DNA of 16,098 nt from Baffinella frigidus. Taxonomy: Eukaryota; Cryptophyceae; Cryptomonadales; Baffinellaceae. A program made the translations under genes and the position numbers. The DNA is taken from NCBI GenBank assembly GCA_026770585.1, contig MU646392.1, forward strand, positions 873,204-889,301, read 5' to 3'. Under the pieces are notes generated by a model. That model saw only the letters and a list, made by a program, of their open reading frames with translations, was not told the DNA's origin and ran no database searches. This document shows positions 1-6,840 of the stretch, piece by piece. How positions within the stretch are numbered: the first letter of the stretch is position 1; each line of letters begins with the position of its first letter.

Positions 1-51
1 GAGCCGTCGTCAAGACTGGCGTTCCGAGATTATAGTATACGACCCAGCTCG

Positions 52-156
52 TATCCCTTAAGTGACCAGTAGGCTCATACGCCCTACGGTAGGGCCCTAG
101 GACCTGCCTAGGAACTCTTGGCCGTCAAATTTGGAGGCCTGGTCACGTAAGGGCTA
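52..156 (+). mobile_element. MITE family B, copy 1 (105 bp, TA-flanked)
   Basis: Begins TA+TCCCTTAAGTGACCAG and ends CTGGTCACGTAAGGGC+TA, an imperfect terminal inverted repeat bounded by TA on both sides. Three more copies in this window (169-273, 3170-3274, 3553-3657) have exactly the same 105-bp length. The interior carries the CCCTACGGTAGGGCCCTAGG core. There is no coding capacity, so it would need a transposase supplied elsewhere. TA flanks suggest a Tc1/mariner-type source (inference). Confidence 0.8.
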
Positions 157-168
157 TGACGCAGCTCG

Positions 169-273
169 TATCCATTAAGTGCCCATGCCGCCAAATTTGG
201 CGGCCAAGAGGTCCTAGGCAGGTCCTAGGGCCCTACCGTAGGGCGTATGAGCCTACTGGTCACTTAAGGGATA
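169..273 (-). mobile_element. MITE family B, copy 2, inverted to copy 1
   Basis: Same 105-bp element in the opposite orientation, 12 bp after copy 1. The two copies therefore form a near-perfect long inverted repeat with arms of about 85 bp. Ends are TA+TCCATTAAGTGCCCA and CTGGTCACTTAAGGGA+TA. A 14-mer close to TATGACGCAGCTCG lies before, between and after the pair (38-51, 155-168, 279-292). Confidence 0.8.
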
Positions 274-468
274 TGATGTATGACGCGGCTCCCTGCCCAG
301 GACCATTGTAGGGTCCTGGGTAGTGAGCGGTCAGCGAAGGCGTGCGGGGCGAGCGTGTGTGCATGTGTAATTTTATTTTATTTATTTTATTTGATGCTGT
401 GGTTATGTGAATTAAAGTGTGTCTACCAAGTCGCGGGTGGCTGGACTCTGGTGCAAGGATGGCATGTT

Positions 469-640
469 GTGCGGACCAAGTCTAGGACGATGTTGTGAGG
501 ACCAAGTCTAGGACGTTGTGCGGACCACGTCTAGGACGATGTTGTGCGGACCAAGTCTAGGACGTTGTGCGGACCACGTCTAGGACGATGTTGTGCGGAC
601 CAAGGCTAGGACGATGTTGTGCGGACCACGTCTAGGACGA
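469..640 (+). repeat. Minisatellite, about 7 units of 23 or 26 bp
   Basis: Units start at 469, 495, 518, 544, 567, 593 and 619. Each reads GTGCGGACCA(A/C)GTCTAGGACG, followed by ATGTT or TT. The 23- and 26-bp forms differ by a 3-bp ATG indel. The last unit runs straight into GCCCGCCTC, so the array appears to be an expansion of the left end of the family D element at 619-968. Confidence 0.85.
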
Positions 641-968
641 GCCCGCCTCGGGGGCGATCCTCTGTACAGGGGGGCCTGGATGTGATCCGAAAGGAAGCAC
701 GGCCTTTCTACAGAACAAGTTCCGGTGTCCGCCTATGTTGGGAGCTCGAAGAACCTAAAGGACCTAAAGGGGGGATCAGCCCGACTATTCGGGGTTTAGT
801 CGAGCTAATGGCCCCAGAGGCGGGCTCGTCCTACAGGGGTACCTCGCTCATAAGAAAGCGCCCCCCCCCAAGGACCACCATAGGGCCCTAGGCATAGGCC
901 TACTGTAGGCTCCTAGGGTGGGGCGGTTTCTTATGAGCGAGGTGACCCTGTAGACCCAGTCTTCACAC
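619..968. mobile_element. Inverted-repeat element family D, copy 1, interrupted by a family A MITE
   Basis: The left inner arm GGACGAGCCCGCCTC (635-649) is matched by its exact reverse complement at 817-831. Beyond 831 the right arm is interrupted by family A copy 1 (832-952) and resumes at 953-968 (GACCCAGTCTTCACAC), which continues the expected outer arm. The interior (650-816) has no convincing gene. Confidence 0.65.
832..952. mobile_element. MITE family A, copy 1
   Basis: TA-flanked element with terminal inverted repeats beginning CAGGGGTACCTCGCTCATAA and ending in the reverse complement (TTATGAGCGAGGTGACCCTG). The arms flank a C-run/G-run pair and a palindromic core AGGGCCCTAGGCATAGGCCT. 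It sits in the right arm of family D copy 1, where the TA of the interrupted arm is present on both sides, consistent with a TA target duplication. Confidence 0.85.
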
Positions 969-1204
969 ATGTCCGGGGGCAACAGCCACTTGGTGTGCAC
1001 ACTGGTGTGCACTCCGCACGTGGGGAATTCCCGTCCCGCGCGCCGTGCTCCTCTCTTGCGCAGCTGTCTGCTGTGCGAGGCCCTACAGCTGTCTGCTGTG
1101 CGAAGCCCTGTAGTTTTACAAGGCCTTCCCGGAAGGGAATTCGCGTACATGGCGGCCATGTTGGTTTCGAGAAAAGAGAGAAAGTGCGTTCGTTTATTAC
1201 GGAG
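953..1204. repeat. Gene-free stretch with a 25-bp tandem duplication
   Basis: A 25-bp unit starting CAGCTGTCTGCTGTGCGA occurs twice, at 1061-1085 and 1086-1110, with two mismatches. An 8-bp-arm palindrome GTGCACACTGGTGTGCAC lies near 992-1009. Overlapping reading frames here are short and mutually contradictory. I see no gene. Confidence 0.6.
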
Positions 1205-1211
1205 CACCATG

Positions 1212-1344
1212 TGAGGACAGGGTCCTGGACGGGCCCGCCTCCATAAGGCATCACAACTACTTAGAGAGGTTTTCCCCCGATATAGGACTCACCCTTGGAG
1301 CCCTTTTCCCCTGAGGCGGGCCCGTCCAGGACCCCGTCCTCACA
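1212..1344. mobile_element. Inverted-repeat element family D, copy 2, with 7-bp target duplication
   Basis: The left arm (from TGAGGACAGGGTCCTGGACG through GGCCCGCCTC) is mirrored at 1313-1344. The directly repeated heptamer CACCATG flanks it at 1205-1211 and 1345-1351. The inner arm GGACGGGCCCGCCTC matches family D copy 1 except for one base. No reading frame of note lies inside. A 7-bp duplication points to a different transposase class from the TA-flanked families (inference). Confidence 0.7.
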
Positions 1345-1351
1345 CACCATG

Positions 1352-1756
1352 TATTCCTTTCCGTGAAGGCCTTTCAGGACCAGGACCTAATCGCCAAAAA
1401 TATCAGCCCTCGCTGGCAAGGCCCGAGAAAAGCTTTAGGTTTCAGATACTGACTGGTGTTCTCAAGACCGTACGATGGCTGTTCCTGTCCTACACTCACA
1501 TCGACTCGCCCGATGACAGCCTCAGACGAGGTCTGCGCCGAAGCTAGACCGTATTTCTCTCTTTATATCGCTCTTTCTCTCGCTCGCTTTCTCTCCTGTT
1601 GCGAGCAGCCTTTCGGACTAGACTCCGAAAGGCTTCTCGCGCTCTAAGCACGTCTTGCCCGGATATTTGGACATAGCGTGATTAAAATTGCTGACTTTTG
1701 GCGTGTTTCCAAGGAAACAATCCAATAATTGACTTGAGAATGTTCCCCGTAGGCGT
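1352..1756. other. Gene-free stretch with a 40-base hairpin
   Basis: No supported gene. A pyrimidine-rich run (about 1550-1600) precedes a strong hairpin at 1601-1640. It has a 5-bp outer stem, a 2x2 internal mismatch, a perfect 10-bp stem GCCTTTCGGA/TCCGAAAGGC and a 6-base loop. The open frame at 1456-1647 has no recognisable motif and biased composition. Confidence 0.5.
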
Positions 1757-2001
1757 TTGAGATTTCGGGTTTCGGGCTCAGGTTTTAGGTTTCGGGTTTG
1801 GGGTTGAGGGATGAGGGATTGGGGTTCAGGATTCAGGGTCTAATGTTTAGGGTGTAGAGTTTTGGTTTTGGGGTGTGGGGTCCAGGAATCAAGGGTTTAG
1901 GGTTTGGGGTTTAGGGTTTGGGGTTTGGGGTTTAGGGTTTCGGAATTAGGGTATGGTTAGGGTTTAGGGTTCAGGGTTCAGGGTTTAGAGTTTAGGGTTT
2001 G
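1757..2001 (+). repeat. Degenerate telomere-like block 1 (TTTAGGG type)
   Basis: Irregular runs of GGGTTTAGGG, GGGTTTGGGG, GGGTTCAGG and related words, G-rich on the plus strand. Few units are perfect, so this is old interstitial telomere-like sequence and not a live chromosome end. It stops abruptly at 2001 next to a hairpin. Confidence 0.85.
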
Positions 2002-2003
2002 TC

Positions 2004-2192
2004 AAAGCACTTTGGTGCTTTACTCTCTTTGGGGAACGTCGACCCCTTAGGGGCTCCAACCCCGCAGATTGCTTGTGCAATTTAGTGTGGTCTGCCCGGA
2101 ATTCTTAAGTTGACGGAATTCTTAAGTCCGAATCTAAACTGCCAAATTCGGGGAGTATTTTTAGGAGCAGGAACCGTTTTGGTTCCGGCTCC
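2004..2192. other. Cluster of hairpins between telomere-like blocks
   Basis: Visible are a 7-bp stem at 2004-2021 (AAAGCAC/GTGCTTT), a tandem 14-mer CGGAATTCTTAAGT at 2097-2110 and 2114-2127, and a bulged hairpin at 2164-2192 (GGAGC, bulge A, GGAACC, loop GTTTT, GGTTCC, bulge G, GCTCC). No gene is seen here or in the following 2193-2330. It may be a remnant of an element inserted into the telomere-like array. Confidence 0.55.
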
Positions 2193-2330
2193 AGGGAAAA
2201 GTGGGGGGTCCGACACGGGAATCCCCAACCTTCATTCCAAGGGAGGACCGGCACGCCAGCTCCTCCCATGTTGAGTACAAACCCGAAACATCAGCCCCTG
2301 GCCTTTCAACTTCGCTAATCCCCATCGCGG

Positions 2331-2760
2331 GTTTGGGGTTATGGAGGGTTTGAGGTCTAGGGTTTTGGGTTTAGGGTTTGGTGTTCAGGATTTAGAGTTC
2401 AGGTTTCAGGGTTTAGGTCTCTAGGGTTTAGGTTCTAGGATTTAGGGTTTTGGGTCTATGGTTTAGGGTCTATGGTTTAGGGTTTAGGGTTCAGGGTTCA
2501 GGTTTTAGGGTTTAGGGGTGAGGGGTGAGGGTTTAGGGTCTAGGGTTCAGGGGCCAGGCTTCAGGGTTTAGGGTTTAGGGTTTAGGGTTTAGGGTTTAGG
2601 GTTGGGGTTTAGGGTTGAGGGTTTAAGGTTTGGAAGTCAGGGTCAGGGTCTAGGGTTGAGGGTTTAGGGTTTCGGGTTTAAAGTTGTAAGGTTTAGTGTT
2701 GAGGGGGAATGGTGTAGGTCCTGGGGTGTCTGGTGTACGGTTTCAGGGTTTCGGGGTTGG
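2331..2760 (+). repeat. Telomere-like block 2 with a perfect TTTAGGG run
   Basis: Degenerate TTTAGGG-type repeats, G-rich strand on plus. About six perfect consecutive AGGGTTT units lie near 2563-2603 and variant units around them. It has the same orientation as block 1, so the two may be one array split by the 2002-2330 segment. Confidence 0.85.
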
Positions 2761-2780
2761 GTTTCGGGGTCAACCTCCAG

Positions 2781-2984
2781 AGGGGCAGGTCAGGCGACAG
2801 CATCTCTCTGGACGAGTTGCAACGGGGTGTCTTCAAGTGCCTGGACGAAGTGACTTTACAGATGGACACAACATTCCGAAGGTGCACGTGCTGAGATTCT
2901 TTATGTCCTTTAGGTTCTTCGAGCTCCCAACATAGGCAGACACTGGAACTTGTTCTGCAGAGGCGCTTGAGCCATTTGGAGTAA
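2781..2984 (+). pseudogene. Two-exon tail of an EF-hand-like protein (fragment)
   Basis: An open stretch at 2781-2881 follows CCTCCAG and reads with the segment SGDSISLDELQRGVFKCLDE, which resembles the second half of an EF-hand loop and its exiting helix. It breaks in phase 2 at CGAAG|GTGCAC. A 54-base GT-AG gap (2882-2935) then joins in matching phase to 2936-2984, reading QTLELVLQRRLSHLE and a TAA stop. Together this looks like the acidic and helical C-terminus of an EF-hand protein, perhaps an ion channel. Telomere-like DNA lies directly upstream and no other exon is visible, so it is probably a broken or captured fragment. The match is by eye and short, and it could be chance. Confidence 0.3.
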
Positions 2985-3169
2985 AGTCGCTCCCGCAGCT
3001 AAGCGCCTGCGATACCCAGGCAGAGATCTGGACCCCCGAGATTTTGCAGGAAGTCTCGAGAGTCTCAGCCTGCCACATGGCTTCTCCAAGTAGGTGGCAA
3101 CGCGGCTAGAGCGCTCCGACCACCCTGCGACTATCCACCGAAAATCCCATCGTAGTCCGCAGTGTGGGT
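2985..3169. other. Gene-free spacer
   Basis: Short competing open frames run on both strands with no motif I recognise. No repeat family from elsewhere in the window is seen here. Confidence 0.4.
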
Positions 3170-3274
3170 TATCCCTTGAGTGGGGTGTAGGCTCATACAC
3201 ACTACACTGGACCCCTAGGACCTGCTTAGGACCTGTCGGGGGTCTATTTGGACCCGCAGGCCACTTAAGGGTTA
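3170..3274 (+). mobile_element. MITE family B, copy 3
   Basis: TA+TCCCTTGAGTG at the left and CCACTTAAGGGT+TA at the right, exactly 105 bp including both TAs. The core is more diverged than in copies 1, 2 and 4, suggesting an older insertion. Confidence 0.75.
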
Positions 3275-3477
3275 GCTCAGATTGTATGTGGGAAAGGTTG
3301 CGTTTGACATGCTCCTTAAACTGTTGAACTGCTCTACATCTGACTTGCCCCCCCCCTAAATTCTGAACCATGTGTTTAGCGTTTCCGCTTGAACGGAAAT
3401 CGAGGACGATTACATGCGGTGGGGGGTTGCTCGGAATACCATCTCCCGCGACCATCACACAGTCGAAGGCACGGGCC

Positions 3478-3545
3478 TACAGGGCTACCTCGCTCAAAAG
3501 AAGGCGCGCCCCCCAGGACCCTACCGTAGACCTGTAGCCCTACGG
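3478..3545 (+). mobile_element. MITE family A, truncated left half
   Basis: Starts TACAGGGCTACCTCGCTCA, then a C-rich stretch and the core word CCCTACCGTAG. The right terminal repeat is missing. It ends a few bases before family B copy 4. Confidence 0.6.
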
Positions 3546-3552
3546 TGGTCCC

Positions 3553-3657
3553 TATTCCCTGAGTGCCCAGTAGGCTCATACGCCTTACCGTAGGACCCTA
3601 GGACCTGCCTAGGACCTCTTGGCCATCACATTTGACGGCCTGGTCACTTGAGGGATA
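3553..3657 (+). mobile_element. MITE family B, copy 4
   Basis: TA+TTCCCTGAGTGCCCAG at the left and CTGGTCACTTGAGGGA+TA at the right, 105 bp. The core GTAGGACCCTAGGACCTGCC matches copy 1 closely. It was probably mobilised by the same enzyme as the other three copies (inference). Confidence 0.8.
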
Positions 3658-4083
3658 GCCTATTTGAATTGGATTAGAGTTTAGTAGCGTGCTCACGGTC
3701 TCTCTCTTTCTCCGGCTCAATCACAGCCTATGTTAGTGGGGAATACATGGCGACCGATTTGTATGAATGACGGCGTCGCTCTTGTTCCACCATGCTCGAG
3801 AAAAACATTTTCTCTCTTTTGAACAGTGAGCTTTTTACCCTGGCGCCTTTTCCTACTAAAACCAAGCCTGACTGTGCAGTCGCTTCAAAGTCACGCTATG
3901 CGCCCAATACAGCTGCCGCCCCTCTGCGCTCTCACTCTCAAAAAAAGACAGACTTGCTCTCCTTGAATGCGTCTACGCCAGCGTCTTACCCTACACCGAG
4001 CCTAAGCTTCCTACCGCAGCCATGGTGATCCATCAACGCTGCTGCCCCTCTGCGCCTAGACGGGCCTACCAGGACTTTCCACG
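3658..4083. other. Gene-free stretch
   Basis: The longest open frame (3792-4028, plus) gives a Ser/Pro/Thr-rich, low-information peptide without a recognisable motif or splice context. I do not call a gene. No repeat family is seen here. Confidence 0.4.
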
Positions 4084-4205
4084 GTACAGGGGTACTTCGC
4101 TCATAAGAAATGCCCACCCCCTTAGGACCACCATAGGGCCCTAGGCACAGTCCTGCTGTAGGGTCCTAGGGGGAGGCGGTTTCTTATGAGCGAGGTACCC
4201 CTGTA
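4084..4205. mobile_element. MITE family A, copy 2
   Basis: TA-flanked 122-bp element. The left end is TACAGGGGTACTTCGCTCAT, the right end TTATGAGCGAGGTACCCCTG+TA, with core ACCATAGGGCCCTAGGCACA and a second palindrome CTGTAGGGTCCTAGGG. Arms are nearly perfect. Confidence 0.85.
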
Positions 4206-4508
4206 GGGTTAGGCGACCGGCTATGGCGGGATTGCATCAAGCCTAACGGTCCTAACGGCGCTCTCGCCAGACACGAACACATCTGGAAGTGGAGAAGGGG
4301 TACTCCAGGAACTCGTGTCGGAACTCGCTGCCCCGTGCGCGTGTAGGAACCTTTCTTAACACGGGAGCGGGGTGGTGTCAAGTAAACGGGAGAACTCAAA
4401 ATCGGAGGAAGCGGCTTTCTACGCGTGGCGGCGTGGATGAAGCTCTAGTCGCCTGTTAACATGCACTGGGATTGCTTGAAATTAAGGCCAGGCTCCGCTC
4501 TCACGTCC
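4206..4508. repeat. Gene-free stretch sharing a 35-bp word with 5299-5333
   Basis: Bases 4211-4243 (starting GACCGGCTATGGCGG, ending ATCAAGCCTA) recur with few changes at 5299-5333. In both places the word adjoins a family A element. This suggests an older dispersed repeat that A elements insert next to or into. No gene is supported. Confidence 0.5.
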
Positions 4509-4619
4509 TACAGGGGTACCTCGCTCATAAGAAAACGCCCGCCCCTAGGACCCTACAGTAGGCCTATGCCTAGGGCCCTACGGGGGTGGGCGGTTTCTTA
4601 TGAGCGAGGTACCCCGGTA
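4509..4619. mobile_element. MITE family A, copy 3
   Basis: TA-flanked, about 111 bp, slightly shorter than copies 1, 2 and 4 because of core deletions. Its ends are CAGGGGTACCTCGCTCATAA and TTATGAGCGAGGTACCCCGG, the latter with one substitution near the tip. Confidence 0.85.
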
Positions 4620-4664
4620 CAGAACATGTAGGCCTCTGCTCAGGGCCCTATGATCACCCAGGGG

Positions 4665-4693
4665 TTACTCGAAATTAAGGACACGCGCCGTCC
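4665..4693 (+). repeat. Partial copy of the family F terminal repeat
   Basis: GGTTACTCGAAATTAAGGAC followed by ACGCGCCG matches the left arm of the element at 6841-6943. No matching right arm is seen nearby. Confidence 0.5.
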
Positions 4694-4783
4694 GTGGTGC
4701 GGTCAAAGCCCAGTGCTTCTACAGCTTCCTGGGTTTTGGGACACGCCGAATCGATTCTTCGTAATGTCACCCCCTTAGGACCC

Positions 4784-4905
4784 TACAGGGGTACCTCGCT
4801 CATAAGAAACCTCCTCCCCCTTGGACCCTACAGTAGGCCCATGCCTAGGGCCCTATGGTGGCCCTATGGGGGGGGGCAGTTTCTTATGAGCGAGGTACCC
4901 CTGTA
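4784..4905. mobile_element. MITE family A, copy 4
   Basis: TA-flanked 122-bp element with near-perfect terminal repeats and a long G-run before the right arm. It is followed immediately by a second right half (4906-4972). Confidence 0.85.
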
Positions 4906-4972
4906 CAGTAGGGCTTTGCCTAGGACCCTACGGGGGGGGGTGGCACCTTCTTATGAGCGAGGTACCCCTGTA
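4906..4972. mobile_element. MITE family A, right half only
   Basis: Begins inside the core (CAGTAGGGCTTTGCCTAGGA) and ends TTATGAGCGAGGTACCCCTG+TA. It looks like a truncated copy or a partial tandem duplication of copy 4. Confidence 0.65.
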
Positions 4973-5093
4973 AGCCATGTTGGCATCAGCACAGGTATCT
5001 CACTCAGATACCTCCATTGACAGACCTGTGGGTATCTAGGCTCTATGGGCACCTACGGACGCGAGGTTATGAAGACGCCACAGTAGATTCAGT

Positions 5094-5217
5094 TACAGGG
5101 GTACCTCGCTCATAAGAAACCGCCCCGCCCCCTAGGACCACCATAGGGCCCTAGAGGCATAGGCCTACCGTAGGGTCCTAGGGGGTGGCAGTTTCTTGTG
5201 AGCGAGGTACCCCTGCA
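5094..5217. mobile_element. MITE family A, copy 5
   Basis: Left flank TA and end CAGGGGTACCTCGCTCATAA; right end GAGCGAGGTACCCCTG followed by CA, so the right TA has mutated. The core is AGGGCCCTAGAGGCATAGGC. Confidence 0.8.
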
Positions 5218-5434
5218 GGCCTCCGAAGTAAATTCAGAAGACCACCGCATTGGCAGGCCTACATTTCGCTGCTTACCGGGACGTTCCGCGGAAGGACCAG
5301 GTCGCCGGCTATGGCGGAATTTGTATCAAGCCTACAGATACCTCGCTCATAAGAACCCCCCCCCCCCCGTAGGGGCACCATAGGGCCCTAGCAAGGCATA
5401 GGCCTACATGTACTGTAGGCTACTCTGTCTCCAG

Positions 5435-5745
5435 GGATCCAGCGCCTGTGCGGTGATCCCAACACAGACCCCATCAGTCGGGGGAAGCATGCAATGCTGC
5501 TCTGGCAGAGGTTCCAACGCTCTCCAGGGCCAGCGCCGCTGCTGGCCGTGCTGAAATCCTGGGACACGCCCATCGCTCCAGGGAGGACCCTGGGGACGCC
5601 CTTGTGTCCTTCCACCTTCGAGCGCGCGCGCGCGCGCGCGGCCCCTTTCCCTGCGCGGAGAAAGGGGGCTTGCAGACACCCCGTCCCGGACGGGGTTTGC
5701 AGACACCCCGGAGGCAGACATACGCGCGTTTCCCCCGAATGGTAG
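5435..5745 (+). pseudogene. Coding-like open frame inside the split A element
   Basis: Open frame after a CTGTCTCCAG acceptor-like site. The first part includes LCGDPNTDPISRGKHAMLLW and looks like real protein. After about 5620 it runs into a GC dinucleotide tract and duplicated GC-rich words, and becomes low-complexity Arg/Ala/Pro. It stops at 5743-5745. I do not recognise the protein. It is probably a captured or decayed exon, with the second half not genuine coding sequence. Confidence 0.3.
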
Positions 5746-5746
5746 C

Positions 5747-5838
5747 CTCGTCCCGTCCCCGCGCGGGGAGGGGGGCTGCAGTGCCCGGAGGCCTCGTCCC
5801 CGTCCCCGCGCGGGGAGGGGCGCTGCAGTGGCCGGAGG
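5747..5838 (+). repeat. Tandem GC-rich repeat, 2 units of about 45 bp
   Basis: Each unit carries CCTCGTCCC, then GTCCCCGCGCGGGGAGGGG (itself a palindrome) and GCTGCAGTG-CCGGAGG. A related pair of GCAGACACCCCG words lies just upstream at about 5671-5712. Confidence 0.7.
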
Positions 5839-5926
5839 CATCGTGCCCACTAGACCGAGAGAACAAATGCGGTGCCGCGTGGCACCCATGGTCCCGCGTC
5901 GGCCCAGAATCCGAGTCTGGGCGCAG

Positions 5927-6063
5927 AATTAGTCAACTTGGACCCAAGCGAAACGTTTGTGTGGAGTAAAGCGACTCTAACGGGCGATGAGCGATACCGC
6001 CTAGAGCCACATGTAATTTCAGTGCCAGGCCCACCAATCCTTCTGAAAGGACATGTACTGTAG
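5927..6063 (+). pseudogene. Second coding-like fragment in the split A element
   Basis: Follows a GGGCGCAG acceptor-like site and reads without stops, including NLDPSETFVWSKATLTGDER and VISVPGPPILLKG. It then enters the family A right half, where a stop follows three codons later (6061-6063). Composition and codon usage look coding. The protein is not recognised. It could be the last exon of a captured gene whose end was supplied by the MITE. Confidence 0.35.
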
Positions 6064-6111
6064 GGTCCTAGCTAGGGGGAGGCGTTTGCTTATGAGCGAG
6101 GTACCCCTGTA

Positions 6112-6269
6112 AAGGCCCTAAAAGACTTAGTGGCGGGTAAAAACGTCCTCGCCCTTCGTGTTTCGTGATGTATTCGCTGGGATTCGTTGGCCGGCCCGAG
6201 CCTTCTCGTAGTCTAAAGTACGGTCCAGCCTACGTTGAATGCAGACACCGTCAACATTAATAGGGTACC
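6112..6269. other. Gene-free spacer carrying one copy of a dispersed 30-bp word
   Basis: Bases 6127-6155 (CTTAGTGGCGGGT, then CGTCCTCGCCCTT) recur at 6443-6471, on the other side of the family C element. No gene is seen. Confidence 0.45.
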
Positions 6270-6415
6270 GTCCTTAAAACCGGGCAGTTGGGCCTACGGT
6301 ATTGCCTACGGTATGCCGTAGGGCTTCTAGGACCTAATGTTTCGTAGTACCCCCCTAGGCCCCTACGGCCTACCGTAGGCAATACAGTAGGCTTATCTAC
6401 CCGGTTTTCAGGACG
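6270..6415. mobile_element. MITE family C, copy 1
   Basis: Terminal inverted repeat GTCCTTAAAACCGGG/CCCGGTTTTCAGGAC, with arms extending through CCTACGGTATTGCCTACGG. About 146 bp, AT-rich tips and a GC-rich palindromic core (CCTAGGCCCCTACGGCCTAC). No coding capacity. The core resembles those of A and B although the ends differ. Confidence 0.75.
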
Positions 6416-6465
6416 TTGGCCTATCGACATCGCATTTCACTGCTTAGTGGCGGGTGACACCGTCC

Positions 6466-6525
6466 TCGCCCTCCACCATCGACACAGAATTCCGCTGCCC
6501 CATCTTGTTAAACATTCCCTGTCAT
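6466..6525 (+). repeat. Coding-like fragment, copy 1 (second copy 7172-7231)
   Basis: Reads SPSTIDTEFRCPILLNIPCH. The copy at 7172-7231 reads SPFNIDTEFRSPLPLYIPCR in the same phase. The two differ at roughly a quarter of bases, yet both keep the frame and most residues, as expected for relics of a coding repeat such as a transposon gene. A stop codon (TAG at 6445-6447) lies just upstream here. No family recognised. Confidence 0.4.
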
Positions 6526-6660
6526 TCAGGGTTTGGGGAGTTACATTCAGGGTTTAGGAAGTTCAGGGCACATCCAGGGTGTGGGGAGTTCAGGGTTTAG
6601 GGTTTAGGTTTGGCATTCAGGGTGTAGGGAGTTAAGGATGTGGGGGTGAGGTTTTAGGAG
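6526..6660 (+). repeat. Telomere-like block 3, strongly degenerate
   Basis: Words such as CATTCAGGGTTTGGGGAG, GTTCAGGGTTTAGGGTTTAGG and GGGTGTAGGGAG repeat with a loose period of about 25-30 bases. Same strand as blocks 1 and 2. More diverged, perhaps a telomere-associated repeat. Confidence 0.7.
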
Positions 6661-6675
6661 TTAGGAGGGGGTGGA

Positions 6676-6767
6676 CGAATCGCAGGAGAACGCGGACATT
6701 GCAGGCTTTGGGGGGGGGGTTCGTAGGACCCCCCCTAGGGCCCTACGGCCTACCGTAGGCAATACAT
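6676..6767. repeat. Dispersed 30-bp word plus truncated family C core
   Basis: AATCGCAGGAGAA-GCGGACAT (6676-6705) recurs at 7598-7627. Bases 6718-6767 repeat the right half of family C (CCCTACGGCCTACCGTAGGC) without its end. A G-rich tail near 6800 also recurs near 7650, so the whole 6676-6835 stretch may be a diverged copy of 7598-7675. Confidence 0.5.
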
Positions 6768-6840
6768 CTAATAAATTTGAGTGATGCTTGAGGGGATCTG
6801 GGAGGGGGGGGGCAAAATATGTGAATTATTCACTTGCCGT

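Larger units (their letters stand above)
5333..6111. mobile_element. Family A element split by a 631-bp gene-fragment-like segment
   Basis: A family A left half (5333-5419: end TACAGATACCTCGCTCATAA, C-run, core) and a family A right half (6051-6111: core, G-run, TTATGAGCGAGGTACCCCTG+TA) bracket 631 bases that are unlike family A. The 14-mer ACATGTACTGTAGG is present at both inner borders (5406-5419 and 6051-6064). Its ATGTAC is absent from the other A copies. Either a segment inserted into an A element and duplicated 14 bp, or this is a Pack-type element that carries host coding fragments between MITE ends. Confidence 0.6.

Noticed and set aside
469-640. Regular short repeats that could suggest a CRISPR array
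   Set aside because: The units are directly adjacent with no unique spacers, and the setting is eukaryotic; this is a minisatellite.
2910-3458. 182-codon minus-strand open frame
   Set aside because: It runs through family B MITE copy 3 and has no recognisable motif; it also opposes the better-looking EF-hand-like fragment.
5404-5889. 161-codon minus-strand open frame rich in Arg/Pro/Gly
   Set aside because: It follows the GC-rich tandem repeats and is antisense to a more protein-like plus-strand frame.
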